Shown here in pieces: positions 25,801 to 37,710 of a DNA stretch of 64,000 nt. The translations under genes and the position numbers were made by a program. How positions within the stretch are numbered: position 1 is the first letter of the stretch; each line of letters opens with the position of its first letter. Source of the stretch: Campylorhamphus procurvoides (Eukaryota > Chordata > Aves > Passeriformes > Dendrocolaptidae); contig WBMV01005154.1 of assembly GCA_013396655.1 (NCBI GenBank), positions 64,136 through 128,135 of the forward strand, given 5' to 3'. The notes beneath the pieces are model-generated. The model saw nothing but the letters and a program-made list of their open reading frames with translations, searched no databases and had not been told where the DNA came from.

Positions 25801-27649
25801 AAACAGCAGTCCAGGAAATGTTATTTAGTAACTTGCAATCTGCCATTTAAGGCAAGGTTCAGTAGGTCTGGACCTGACCCTATACTTCATGTACTATATT
25901 ATTTAAAAAAAACCAACAAAACAACCCTCTACTTGACAAAACATCCAGTCAAAATCAAACGTAAACTTTTCCGCTGGTAAAGGCAATGAAATTATGGATT
26001 ATGGTAAATGACTAAAAAATCATGCACACTCTTCTTGTTCTTGTGAACAAATGCAAGAATATCAGGGAGAGATCTGCCAAAAAAATAATTAATCCTTATT
26101 TTTGACTCTTCAACATCATTCCTGAGCTTTGGATTTCATATAGTTTCATGTGAATTTGAACAACAAAATTAAAAATTGATCTGAGTTCTTACAAGAGAGG
26201 GTTATGCTGTTTGTCCATATGCAGACTATATCACCTCATGCTGTCCATAGCTGTAACTTCTGGTTGAAGGATTTGTTATGAGTTTATGCTATCATAGAAG
26301 CATTCCTGTTGCATGAACAGTGCTATATCATTAACACAGTCCTTTAACTTTCTGTGGACATTAAAGTTCAGTAGCATGCAGAAAGGAAATCACAAGGACT
26401 GCTATCCCCTTTCACTATTTATTCAGACAACAAAGTATGTCAGCACAGGAAACTAAGCTTAACTCCTGAAGAGCTTTCTGATAGCAGTTATCTTTACTGG
26501 GCACAAAGCCATGTGTTTTACTAAGCAGACAATATGTTCTTTTGTTCAGTAATACCAGATACAAACATGATCAGTGATTCAGATTCCATTTCAGGTATTC
26601 TCTTTATTCTAATCAATAAGAATTGTGTTACTCTGTTTTAGAAGTATAATGTCTGATAAATAAGAAATTGGCTCAGAGTAATGTGTTTGGATACAGTCCA
26701 CAGTTTGAAAATGTTGTAGCAACACTGTTTGTGTTTGTTACATAGAAGGGTAGAATATTTATGCACTGGCTGAACCATCATTTTCATAGATCAGAGTCAG
26801 CTCTGGCGTGAAGTTTATAGGAATAAAGCTCTGGCATAATGTTTGCATAAAATGGCAACTAGAATAGTACTTCACCTGAACTGATAACTTTTTCAGAAAC
26901 ATCTTGATTCACATTTTATGACTGCAGACATCATTACACAACCCCCAAATTCCTGAGTTTGTTAATACACAGGACATTTCAAACACTGATAAACTAAAAT
27001 TTTAAAACATACAAAAATCACTTTCAGGTGTAATTTTATGCAAAGCAATTCCAATTTAAAATAAGAAAATAACAGAAATGATTGCTTCTACTCACTGCTT
27101 ACTCCTTTCCCACCATACCCAAAAAAGAAGAACCCCTGGAGACAAATGGGTTGAAGTGCATTATACAAACATGTTAAAATAAATCTGTATAAAGGATTTA
27201 TCTTTTCAAAGCATATTGTGCAGGAGTTCACATATAATTCCTAATGTATTTTGCTAACTGGCTTTGGATATTTTACAGGTACATTTGGATTCTCTAGAAA
27301 AACATAACGTTTTTCATGTATTCAATAGAGTAAAACTCATAGGAAGTTATACCTCAAATAATTGCATTGAATCTGAGTCTGTACAGATCTCCAAGGATGT
27401 CTGGAAACATTAAGTTAGGTTTAATCTTCACTGACATTAGAAACTTGACTTAAGTAACTCACAAACATAGCAACTGTATGCTACTGTTATGTTGAATAAT
27501 TAGAGATACGTCCCTTTGAAGGCATTTCGCTCTGAGAAAGTGCCCACTCCTTTGCAATGTTTTCCCTAGAGTCTCAGATGATGATACTCTTACATTAATG
27601 CCTCATGCTGGTGTGCTGTAGGTCACATCCCTCTTGAACAGCTTGGTGA
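22801..27649. other. unique non-coding sequence
   Basis: AT-rich and nearly free of recognisable repeats. It has almost no open frame above 60 codons between 23.8 and 28.2 kb. A short hairpin (24948-24974) stands out. The stretch at 24490-24660 has enhancer-like AT-rich palindromic words around an E-box CAGCTG at 24606-24611. Confidence 0.5.
24948..24974. other. perfect 12-bp inverted repeat, 3-base loop
   Basis: 'acaatgtagtac' (24948-24959) is followed by a three-base loop and its exact complement 'gtactacattgt' (24963-24974). There is no U-run after it and the stem is short for a microRNA precursor, so no function is claimed. Confidence 0.85.
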
Positions 27650-27960
27650 TAAGGAGGATGAGGGGACGCCTTATACTCTATACAATTACCTGAAAAGAGG
27701 TTGTAGCGAGGCAAAGGTAACAAGTGACAGGACTAGAGATGGTCTCAAGTTGTGACAAGGGAGGTTTAGATTAGATATTATGAAAAGTTTCTTCATGAGC
27801 ATTGGAACAGTCTGCTTAGGGAAGTGGTGGATTCCTTGTCCAAAAAAATATGTGGATATGGCACCTGAGGATAATGGTTAGCATCGAAAATGATGATGGT
27901 GCTAGATTGATGGTTGGACTTGGTGATCTTAGAGGTCTTTTCCAACTTTTATGATTCTAA
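27650..27960 (+). mobile_element. CR1 LINE, 5'-truncated, plus strand
   Basis: It starts near 'aaggaggatgagggga' and runs through 'caattacctgaaaagaggtt', 'gtagcgaggcaa', 'ggtggattcc' and the canonical tail 'gatcttagaggtcttttcca', ending 'atgattctaa' at 27960. It is a 3' fragment of about 310 bases with several small indels. Confidence 0.92.
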
Positions 27961-28205
27961 CACACATAGTCACTACTTCAGAATTCATGAGAAAACACAG
28001 GTTTTTCAGGGAACATGGCTTAAACTTCATAAGACAACAATTCTTTAAAAGTGAAAACACAAGGTTATGCTACCTATCATGGCAGGCTATCAAATAGTAT
28101 AGTGATGCCGCAGGGTCTTTTTGATTTTTTGATTCTTTTAATTTTATAGATATTAGAAATTATTGTAGATCTAATGTATTAGTAATGTAACTTTAGTAGC
28201 TGAAT

Positions 28206-28660
28206 GTTTATACACCCTGACCCCTATCTTAACAACCCTTAGAATTCCTTAAAGCTGTTTAGTCTGTATTTCAAGGTAGAATTGCAGAAAAACACCATGA
28301 AGCCTGAACCACAAGATAAAGACAGGGACAGAAGGACCTCCAAATCTGAAGTTTTGGAAGGCCTCCAAGAACCTGACGTGCTGTGAAGAAGACAATGAAG
28401 ATGAAGAGAGGGTCCTGATACCTCAGACCCAATTCCTGAGGGGGCGTGGAGAGGGTGGTTTGGGGGCAGGACTGGGGAAAATAGCAAAATGGGATTGGAT
28501 GGATACTATTATAAAAACCTGTAACTTAATTGTAGAAGAGAGAATTCCCATGTGTATTCCTGTGAGCCGGTGTTGGCTCATTAAAACTATTGTTTATTTA
28601 CCTTATCTCCTAACTGACTGCCTGGAATTTTTTTACTGCGCCCTCCTTAAGGCATCAATA
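28206..28660 (+). mobile_element. ERV-type LTR (family E), first copy
   Basis: A GC-richer block contains a TATAAAA box at 28510-28516 and an ATTAAA poly(A)-like signal at 28580-28585 about 70 bases downstream. Its core (about 28400-28490, including 'ctgatacctcagacccaatt' and 'gtggagagggtgg') aligns with 46571-46660, so it is a dispersed repeat. No viral coding region flanks it. The ends are not defined; I placed them where sequence character changes. Confidence 0.55.
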
Positions 28661-29515
28661 GGTTTTATTGAATAATCTTCCTTCTTCAAAACATGATACT
28701 GAAGTCAATAGAACTTTGTATAGAGAAGAGCTTTTTGTGAATAAAGGTTGTATGGTATAAGCTACACATGTATGCAGCAATACATTTGATCAGATGTACA
28801 AGCAAAAGTAATTCAGGAGACATCACTATGTTTTAAAGGGACTATTGAAATGAAGTTTAAAAACTACTGTGGAGTTCAGAATTCCCTGCTTTTTCTCAAG
28901 CATTAACAGTGCACTAGTGCCTTTTTTTAAAATCATTTTCTTCACTATACCTAAAGACTGTACACAAAAAACATTTGGGGAATAACTAAAAGAAACACCC
29001 ACACAAGGGAGAAAGAATCCACAGCTTGTATTGATCTTGGCATTTTCCCATGTTGTAACCAAATGAACAAGCCACAGGTGCAACCAGAAAGAGCAGGTGA
29101 TCCAAACAAACTGTTATTGTGATGGGAATAAATATGATTTTTTTGTTCATAATGTATTCATCTCAAGGCACATTGGTACATCTGTTATATATTTACCAGC
29201 AGTGTTGATTTCTGCCAGAAATTTTAAAATAATGCAAATCTGACTTTATATACCTTAAAGATATATTCAACAGCTTTCTTGTTTTTTTTTTCTGTGTCTG
29301 GAGTCTTAAACTAATTAACCTAATAGTACAACTAACATTCAGTAACATAAGCAAGTTGTGTGCTTATAGACTCATTACGGTGCATCAGAAACATGGGAGA
29401 GGAGAGTTAGGAAGACATACCAAGATTTCAATATAAAAAATATCACATTATAATCAGACATCACCATTCCCTTACTTTCTGTGTAGTTGTTCCCCTCATG
29501 TTTCTTTCTTATCAG
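28661..29515. other. non-coding spacer upstream of the candidate exon
   Basis: AT-rich, no repeat recognised. Its last ~30 bases ('ttgttcccctcatg' then 'tttctttcttatcag') form a strong pyrimidine tract ending in AG at 29514-29515, a credible splice acceptor for the open segment that follows. Confidence 0.4.
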
Positions 29516-29746
29516 CTTGTTAACCTACTACTGAACCAATACAAAGGCTTACGCAAACCAGTGGATACTAATCATTTTATGAAGAGCTATGTTATGAAAA
29601 AGCAGGTAATTAAAAGTGGGCAAAAGTTGAACCACTATAGTGATCCAAGCAGCGACATACCTCCTAAAACCTTTAAGATAAAAAATGTGGGTGCTCTGGA
29701 AGCAGAACTAATAGCTGCAAGGGCTGAGTCTGTAACAGTGAGCCTG
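29516..29746 (+). CDS. candidate terminal exon (or exon remnant) of an unidentified gene
   Basis: A phase-0 open segment of about 77 codons directly follows a good 3' splice-site sequence (pyrimidine tract plus cag at 29513-29515). Its translation is not low-complexity. It begins LVNLLLNQYKGLRK, has a basic middle with HFMKSYVMKKQ, then SDIPPKTFKIKN and a probable helix GALEAELIAARAES. The frame has no indel or stop until the LTR at 29745-30167, whose first bases supply the TGA at 29747-29749. If real, the original C-terminus was cut off by the LTR insertion. I recognise no family. An internal 'cag|gtaatt' at about 29606 could serve as a donor, allowing a shorter internal exon. No partner exons are identified in the window, so it could equally be a fossil exon or chance. 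Confidence 0.3.
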
Positions 29747-30167
29747 TGAAGGAGATGAAGAAACCAACCAAAGTGCCTTAAAAACCTGAGGCTTTTACTA
29801 TATTGTAAAATAGAGTCTTTGCCTTTTTTTTTTTCCCTGAGCCACCCTTCTCCTTCCCAAGACCCCTTGAGAGAAAACTCTTATCTATGCAAATATTTAC
29901 CTTGGCGAGGTGATGTGAAAACCCCTCTTATTGGTCCATTGTTAACCCTTTCCCCATTGGTTCTTAACCCTTGAATCCTATAGGCTGTGACCAGCATCCC
30001 CTATAAATACCCCTGGTCATGTGAATAAACTCTCTGCTTCCCTCTCCTGCGGTCTCTATGTGTCTCTTTGGTGGGACATCTTGGGACCACGTGGCCGGGG
30101 TGGGGGACAGGAAAGGGGAAACAAACCACCCAGCTGTCGCATGAGTCTAGTGTGTTGTTCCTACACA
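29745..30167 (+). mobile_element. ERV-type solo LTR (family F)
   Basis: The start TGTGAAGGAG (29745) and the end TTCCTACACA (to 30167) are imperfect inverted repeats (8 of 10). A TATAAA box lies at 30002-30007 and AATAAA at 30024-30029. A CT-rich and then G-rich R/U5 region follows ('ctctctgcttccctctcctg', 'ggtgggacatcttgggacca'). The close TATA-AATAAA spacing resembles short-R LTRs of ERV1/gammaretrovirus-like elements. No viral coding region is seen on either side. A target duplication is not clear. It abuts the candidate exon. Confidence 0.75.
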
Positions 30168-31433
30168 GCATCTTTGATTGGACATACATTAATGTGTTAG
30201 ATGTACTAGTCTGGACTAGATATGAAGCTGGATTAGGTTAGACTAGACCTGAACAGGGAGAGATTCAGTAAGGTATTTCTCATGTTCTCTTTATTCTTAA
30301 AACAATTAACTTTTACATCTACAAAGTTAAACTGGTATTTCCTAAACATAATGTGATCTCTAGTTTTGTGACTGGTTTTTGACTCTAGCAATCACATTAT
30401 ATCTAAAATTGACTGCACATGCTCTGCCTTTACTGTTCCTACTCTCATCTCAATCCAGTAACTTTCCCAGAAGCAATAAAACTGGGTTTTGTTCTCCCTT
30501 CTCTCCTTATGACTCTGGCTCTTACATTTCTGGTTGTTCATTCACTTCAGCAGGATGATTAGGAATGCCAGTAGTTCACCCAGCAGACTGGTGATCAGGA
30601 GACAATTCTGGGAAGTAAGAAAGTGCCAGAAGATAGTTTTAGGCATCTTTTTTAAACTACTGTAAACATAGCATATAGACAGAACACAATATTTGTGTAC
30701 CAAATATACTGACCACTTTCTATATGATGTACTATTTAAATGACTTTATTTGTTTTCCCTGAAAATGTTTTAAACAATTCAAAAAATTTCAAAGGTAATT
30801 TTCATGACAAATATAGCTCTTATCTGCTTAAACCCACAGTCAAATTATAGCAGCACATGGATTATGAAATAAAATAAATGGTTGATTCTTGACACAGCGG
30901 CTCAATACCTAAACAAAGACACTTATTAAGAAACTGCTTAAAATTATTTCTTTGGGTCTGGTGTTTTCTGCCTAACTTTTGCTCAAGATAACTTTTAAAA
31001 GAAAGGTCTTGGAAAATGTTCTACATAGTTGTTATATGTTTATTACATGGCTTAAATGATGCGCCCTTATCCAGAACAGTGTCTTTATATTCTTCCTTAT
31101 GATATGTACAATAGGAATTAGTTCTCGTTAGATTGGCACTCAAGACTACACCTATATTACCAAACAAAAGTAACGCAAAAATTGCCTATAAGGTGTTAGT
31201 TGGTGCAGACCTGAAAGGGTGCCAGGAGACACATCAAAATTAACCACCAGAAAATCCTAGTACACTGTTTGAACCTTTGCACTGGACACTTTATTTACAA
31301 GTATCCTGGCACAGACCCAGTCACAGGAATACAATCTATGGCATGCCATGGCATGCATCTAACTCCACAGGTTTCATAACAAGGAGGAGCATATTCAACT
31401 GTGAAAGATGACAGAGAGACATGTTAAATAGTG
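30168..31433. other. unique non-coding sequence
   Basis: No supported feature. A short self-complementary run 'atggcatgccatggcatgca' occurs near 31338. If the LTR at 29745-30167 is removed without a target duplication, the candidate exon frame would continue about 24 codons into this stretch. That is short enough to be chance. Confidence 0.4.
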
Positions 31434-31570
31434 TGATTGGCTCAGACGGTTAGAGCATGGTGCTAATAACACCAAGGTGGTAGGTTTGATCCCTATATGG
31501 GCTGTTCACTTAAGAGCTGGACTCGATGATCCTTGGAGGTCCCTTCCAGCTCAGAATATTCTGTGATTCA
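31434..31570 (+). mobile_element. tRNA-Ile-derived SINE with CR1-like tail (TguSINE1 type)
   Basis: The 5' part (31434-31503) is a degenerate tRNA-Ile. Its A box is 'tggctcagacgg' at 31438-31449, an AAT anticodon lies at 31465-31467 within 'ggtgctaataac', and its B box is 'ggtttgatccc' at 31483-31493. The 3' part (about 31516-31570) matches a CR1 3' end: 'ctggactcgatgatccttgg', 'aggtcccttccagctc', then 'attctgtgattc'. Such SINEs use RNA polymerase III boxes for transcription and borrow CR1 enzymes through the shared tail. It is not a functional tRNA, because the acceptor stem does not pair. The tRNA-Ile/CR1 combination is known to me from passerine birds, which supports the host assignment. 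Confidence 0.9.
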
Positions 31571-34500
31571 GGTGTGCACCAAGTTGTAGCAAGCTACCAC
31601 CGGTCTCCTTCCTCCTGACCTGTTATACCCAATGTTATGGGCATAGATGTTCTGTGTATTCAGGTGGTGCCATACAAGGTTGTGCTACATAAGTATGTGT
31701 AGTAAAAAACCTTGTTCTTTGGTAGTGACAGAAGCAACAAAGTTTCCACAAAAAGATTTGATAGCTCCTATACCATTTCTCAACCATCACAGACAGAGAT
31801 GCGCACTAAAGTTACAGTTATACAAGATTTCTAGTAGAAATAAAGAAATGCTGTTGATGGTAACTTACACTTCTACTGTTTATAGCTTCTTTCCTGTTCA
31901 ACCACCTGGTTACAGATCAAATTTCCACAGGTTATTTTCTGCAGAAGTTAAAAATATCTATAACTGAATGGAGTTCTTAAAGGTTTGAAGTATTTTAGCT
32001 GTTAGAGTACAACTATTTGAAACCATTAGTAACTCCTCTTGACACTTTTCTAACTAAAATCAGCTAAACCAGCTTTTCAAATTCAAAGCAAAGAAACGAA
32101 CAACAAAAAAACCACCAAAATTGCATCAGCTTTTAAATAGATTTTCATTATTTATCTGTTTGTTGATTGTTTATTTATTTACTTAATGTCTGGGATAAAC
32201 CACTGAAAACCAGTGTTCATGTCAGACTTTCTGGCACAGATAAAGAAGGTGCTATCGAATAACACTGAATAAGCTTGCTTTTATTTCCTTTTATTCTACA
32301 TATAAGAAATCAGCTTCTCAACTCATGCAAATTGGTCACTGAAATCAAGAAAATATATAGAAATTCGCAAATTCTCCTTGCAAGGCTGTTGAACTACTTC
32401 AGATTTTCCATGCCATAGTTCAGAATATAGATTGCAGACTAAATTATATAAAAGCTTAAATAGAGAGATGATTTAATCTTTGTCTCTCAAGAGTCACCCT
32501 TGAACTTCATATTTTACAGGAAGTGTGACCTGTTTCTATGCTATTTGAGAATTTTGTGGGACTTCTACACTTTTCTTGCTACTCATTGTGATCATAATTG
32601 CCTGTTTCAAGACTCTATCTCGACAGTATTTTATATCCACTCACTCAGATAGACACAGAATTGTACCAAACACAGACCACTTAAATAAATAGTGTGGTGC
32701 ATTCCGTCAAAATACAGATAAAAAAACCACATCAGATGAATCATGTTTATTTTTTTCCCATTGATTGCAGGTATCTTAAACTGATTTCTTTAGATCTAGA
32801 TACCTCCATCGTCAGTGTCAGATGAGATGAATTCCTCTATATACATTCAGAGCTGGTAGTCAAGGAACGGCTAGATTTCATACAAATGGGGAACAAATAC
32901 ACAATGCCTGATCTCTGTATAAGGCTGCCATAACAACTAAGAAACAAAAAGCTAAGAATGGGAAAGTGATGAGAGATTAGGTAAAGCTACCAAGTATATA
33001 TTTGATGTAGGTGCTGGTTACAGTGCTTGTTTGTTTTGCCTTTCTGCCTCCCATTCCCCAAAGAAATGACGATGAAGTTTTAAGGGAGAGAAGTAAAGAC
33101 TGCAGGTAGACTTACAAATGTTTCTATCTGTGCATAAAATGCATGCTTTACAATGATTTATAATTCCAAAAATGGCAAATGGACAGTGATGGCACATGTC
33201 ACACACTGCTCAAAGGTTAGTGCTTTAAACCGTGCTTAACGTGAAGTGAATATAGATCAGGGGCATCTTAAGAATGGTCTTGATAAGAAAAGTTAAGAGA
33301 TGGTATTTAATGTGATAGAAAGGGCAAGACTAGCAAAGATCTAAAATTTTATGGAGAAAAGTGTTCTGAAAAGTGCTCTAGTTCTGTGAAGACATACCAT
33401 GGACCATGAATCAGAGTTGATGTGCAAGAAAAGCCTGCAAATTTAGATACATCCTGGAAGCAAATAAGATATTACCCCACTCACAAGCAGGATAGTGATG
33501 CTAATATCATGGCAGAGGTAAAAGACTGCAAAGGAGAAAAATGAGGTATTAAAAGAGGCAGGCTAAACAGCAAGAAAAAAGGGGGAAAAGCATAGTCAAT
33601 ATTTCAAAATATTCTCAGCAGACAATGTTCGTCTTGCATAAAAGCGAAGACTTAGCTAAAGTCCTCCATTATGGCAGCCAGTGGGGAGGAATAAAATTAC
33701 CCAAGGTACTACATGGATCACTAAAAGTAGATGAGTCATGTATTATAAATGCCAATGAAAATAGCCTATACAATAATCTCAGGTGAAAATCTTCTCCCTG
33801 AAAAGGTCTAAATGTGGAGGATATAATTTCATCCAAATAAAAGTGAAAAAAAGTAACAGATCTCAAACATAGCTCTGTAGAAGTGCCATAAAAAGTTATA
33901 TTGCTGACACTTTTGTTTCCCCAAAGAAAGCTCTAAAATAATAACTGGGTAGGCAGGAAGAACACTAGTGGAGGACAGAATATGCAAACTAAAAGAAATT
34001 AAGATTTCTTATTGGAATTTCTTTCTTGAATTTGTTAAACTCCTGGAAGAAAAGCACTGACTAGAGGACATTGCTGATGAATCCAACAAAACTGGCTTAC
34101 AACACGAATTTTGGAGTTTGCAGAGTAAGCCAAGATAAGAGGCTGAGAGGTGCATTTGTTAATTCTTAACAAAATATCATATTACAAGGCAGAGGCAGGA
34201 CAGTCAGAAAGAGTGAGAAATTAACAGAATAGTATGGGTGGGGGGAGGAAGGGGAAATCATGGTTTGGAAGAATTTTAGAAGATTTGTTTTCAGTTTCAA
34301 GAGTTTGAAGGGTGATTAAGTTTGTCAAACTAGACTCGTAACTAGAATCATTCTAGTGTTGAACAAAATCTTTGGTTCTGCAATTTGTCAGTTTTAACTC
34401 TCATTATTACACATTAACCTGATTTGTTGTTGATTTCTTTTTAATCAAATAATTTTGAATTCAATTCTAGTTGAAATACTTTACTTACAAATAACCATTA

Positions 34501-36042
34501 GGCTAGTGACAAGACTGCACCTCTGCCATTAGGTCTACTACTTCAAGAAAATTTCACCTGTACATAACCTCAGTTCTCCTATCTGTAGAGGGGAAACAAT
34601 GAAAAAAGCTTGCTTTACAGTCACTGAGCTCTTCAGACAGTGAGAACTCTTGCTGTTAATACTGTAGATTCTGAGAGAATAAAGACAAATGTGTTAATCT
34701 CCATTCTTCTTTTTTTTTCCTCCTCAAATATCTGAAAGTCCTTTGTCTATCTCCCACAGGCATCTGTGTATGTTGACTCTAAAGGAACTACTTCATGTCC
34801 TTTGGGTTAGTCATTTCTGCAGATTTATTTGATGTACGCAATGTTTTACAAGCTCTCAAGAAAAGCATTTCCTAGGAGCAGCAACAGCAAGGCTGAAATG
34901 GAAATTGCAGGGGCAGCACGCAGTACAAACCGGAAAGCACAGGGGAAAACATATCTAGGGTTCAAGCCATATCCCTTAGAACTTCCAGATCCTAATGGAT
35001 AAGAAGGAAGTAAGGAAGACAGTTATTTTGGAAGAATTATTACAAATTTAAGATCACTCAATTTAAACAGACTTTTTAAATACAAACAAAATTTTCTTTT
35101 TATAAAAAAGTTATCCAGTTAAAAAAATTACTTGCAATGTCCCTTTAAACTGCCAGCCAAACATTAATGTATTTTTTTAAAAAAAAGAAAGATATTATAG
35201 TCATTGGAATGCTTATGATTGTTATGCCCTATTCCATTTTATATATGGGTTCTATGATTTATTGACATCCCAGTATAAATGGTTCTTTATTTTCTATTCA
35301 TCCTAACCTTGGTCAAATAATAACACCCTACTTCTCTTCACAATATTTTCCTAATATCTCAGTTCATTTAATTCTATTGATCCACTGAAGAGTATAATGG
35401 CAATGAAACTGGAATTAATAGCACCTCCCTTCTCCAATGCTAAGAGCTTTCCTATTTAGTCTGTGGACCATCACACAAAATCATAAAAGTAGACAAAAAA
35501 GCAGACTGACCTTTATAAGCTACTATTGTGTTGCAAAATTCAGCAAAGCCCAGAACATTATTTTCAGTTTTATGGCTCTGTTTTCTTAAATAATAAGGGG
35601 AATGGGGGGGAGGAACTGACCCCTGTTCAGCATTTACTTAAGCAGAATTGGCATTAATAGAGTATTCTGTCAAAAATTCAAGCCCAGGAAAATGTATGGC
35701 TTTGTCCACAGCAGCAGCTATCTTAGTAGATTGCACTGTCACTGCTTCACACAAAGAGCATTGCAACACCATTAGTGGACATAAATAATGCACAAGCTCT
35801 TATGCAGTACTCAGCTAAGTGCATGGAAACCTTGGGCTCCTGTTGTCAGAAATTCAATGGATTAGTACCTAGATTTATTTTAAGTCTGTAAAGCACTTTG
35901 TTCTTGACAGCGTTCAAAGTAGAAAGAGTGCTATCCTAAATGTGCATCTTAATACTGTCATTCTTGTCTTGTAAGGATAGATGAAATATAGGATGCAATA
36001 CTTCTTTTTAATATTTAAAAGTTTTCACTGAGTGGACACAGT
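31571..36042. other. unique non-coding sequence
   Basis: AT-rich with scattered short frames; the 106-codon forward frame at 31647-31967 has no recognisable domain. A G-rich 'gggtggggggaggaagggg' occurs near 34236. No repeats or RNA genes were recognised. Confidence 0.5.
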
Positions 36043-36111
36043 ACGCACACACGTGTATATATATATGTGTATATATATATACACATATATATATATATAT
36101 GTGTGTGTGTT
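36043..36111. repeat. compound AT/GT microsatellite with 40-bp perfect palindrome
   Basis: Alternating purine-pyrimidine sequence of (TA)n and (TG)n blocks. Positions 36056-36095 are a perfect palindrome of 40 bases centred between 36075 and 36076, with GTGT/ACAC steps at 36067-36070 and 36081-36084. It is capable of cruciform extrusion. Confidence 0.92.
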
Positions 36112-36599
36112 TATAGATATAGGAACACAGTAACCCATGGTTATCTTATTGATCTAGGAACCTAAAAGACAAATATGCAATGTAATGTTAGCAATGAAGA
36201 GTATCATCACAACTGTGAATTATGAAAATAAATGCTGATAAACAAATATTTTGTCATAGTTCCTTATTTTTCATTGTAAATGAGATGTAACCTCTGCCAT
36301 ATTCCTATATAAATATCACATTTACAGTTCCATTACAACAGAAAATACTTAGCTTCTATAGTGAACATTGCTGAGAAGAGATCGTATGGTTAACTGAGAT
36401 GATCATGAATATTTTAGTCTATTTGCTAATATTGATAACTCAGTAAATCCTTACTTACCATCCAATGTACATATTTATCAAATACAGTAGTGTTTCTGTA
36501 CAAGTTTGCAACAAAAAGTCAACTTCCTAGTTTAAAACAAAGCAAAACATACACACATACACAAAAAAACAAACCACAGAACTTTTCAAAACCATCATT

Positions 36600-37190
36600 T
36601 AAACTCATGTGAAATATGTACAAGAAAATGCTTCACAGCAATAGAGATTGTGGGGTCTATTTGCCTCTCGATGTTCCGGAGAGTTAAGCATGATAATCCC
36701 CCATGCATTGAGAGGATAACAGGACCCTTTGTGTAGATTAAAAGCAGTTTTCTATTGATATCAGGGTGGTAATGCAAGAACAGCAGTATCTCATGTGAAG
36801 GTCAATCTTTCACAATGCCACTAAGACATAAAATCTTCGTTTGAAATAATAACAGCTACCTTTTCTCTTTGCCTGCATGGTCCATGAATTTCCACACAAT
36901 TCATTGAACCAGCAGTCAATGAACTATTCATTATTGAACGCAGTAATTTAAAAGTCACAATATGTACATCATTAATGCCCATTTGGAAAAACGTCAAATT
37001 CTAGAAATCTTGGTAGGATTTGAAATATGCTAAAACCGGATTGTAATAACTATACAATAACCTTTGAAACATACAATCGGAATTGTTTTGTTGCCAACTT
37101 TGTGATATCTATCGCAGTTCCCACCCTCATTCATTGGAAAATTAACTGTTTATCCCCTTTACTGGAAAATATATAAGCTTGTCTATTCAG
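36600..37190. other. non-coding block with possible conserved element
   Basis: Compared with its surroundings this stretch has mixed base composition and no repeat family. It has enhancer-like words such as 'ccatgaatttccacacaatt' and 'attcattattgaacgc' (36883-36945) and 'tgcccatttgg' (36976). A 60-codon reverse frame at 36595-36777 has no similarity I recognise. A conserved non-coding element is a guess. Confidence 0.2.
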
Positions 37191-37311
37191 GAAAGTTCTC
37201 CACCAAGTGAGAATTGCAGTCTGCATAGACTCAGATTCTAAAAATCATAACAAAATTTTTGTTCAAGCTGCTCTCCAAGTCCTCTGTACTTTGCCTCACA
37301 AAAGAAAACTT

Positions 37312-37487
37312 TTAAAAAGAGAGAAAAGAGACAAAAGAGAGAACAAGAAGACAGGAGAAGGGAGAGAGGAGAGAGAGGAGAGAGAGAAGGAGGAGGAGGA
37401 GAGAGTACAGAAATGGAGTGAAAGAAGGAAGGGAGGGACGGAGGAAGGAAGGAAGGAAGGAAGGAAGGAGGGAAGGAAGGAAGGAAA
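37312..37487. repeat. polypurine tract with (GGAA)n core
   Basis: About 175 bases are nearly all A/G on the plus strand. They begin as (GA)n-like units and end in GGAA units at 37424-37487. This tract produces the spurious charged forward frame at 37207-37542 and the Ser/Leu/Pro-rich reverse frames at 37238-37532. Confidence 0.95.
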
Positions 37488-37695
37488 TGATACACAGTAT
37501 GTTACAGAACTACTGCGGTGTAAAATATTCATTTGGCTTTAGTTATAATTTCATATATGTTCTTGAAACACTTCGGCATGCAGCCTGAAAATATTAAAAT
37601 TTGTGACTGATTCGTACATCTCAAATGCCGGCTGTGCTCGCTAAACAGAACCACAACAGGTACCAAACAGAAAGGAGTAAGATTGCGAGCCACGA

Positions 37696-37710
37696 TCAAT
37701 AGGTGGCGCT
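37696..37710 (+). promoter_or_regulatory. CTCF-like motif
   Basis: 'tcaataggtggcgct' shares the core 'aggtggcgct' and orientation with the LTR-borne motif at 11678-11692, but its upstream half fits the CTCF consensus less well. It lies in non-repetitive sequence with a few CpGs (cgagccacgatc). Predicted only. Confidence 0.3.

Noticed and set aside
30168..30243. Continuation of the candidate exon frame beyond the LTR
   Set aside because: About 24 open codons follow if the LTR is removed, but the length is within chance and the joining phase depends on an unknown target duplication.
31434..31503. Functional tRNA-Ile(AAT) gene
   Set aside because: The internal promoter boxes and anticodon region are recognisable, but the acceptor stem does not pair and a CR1 tail follows, as in a SINE.
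37207..37542. Charged forward frame and Ser/Leu/Pro-rich reverse frames
   Set aside because: They are translations of the GGAA/GA polypurine repeat.
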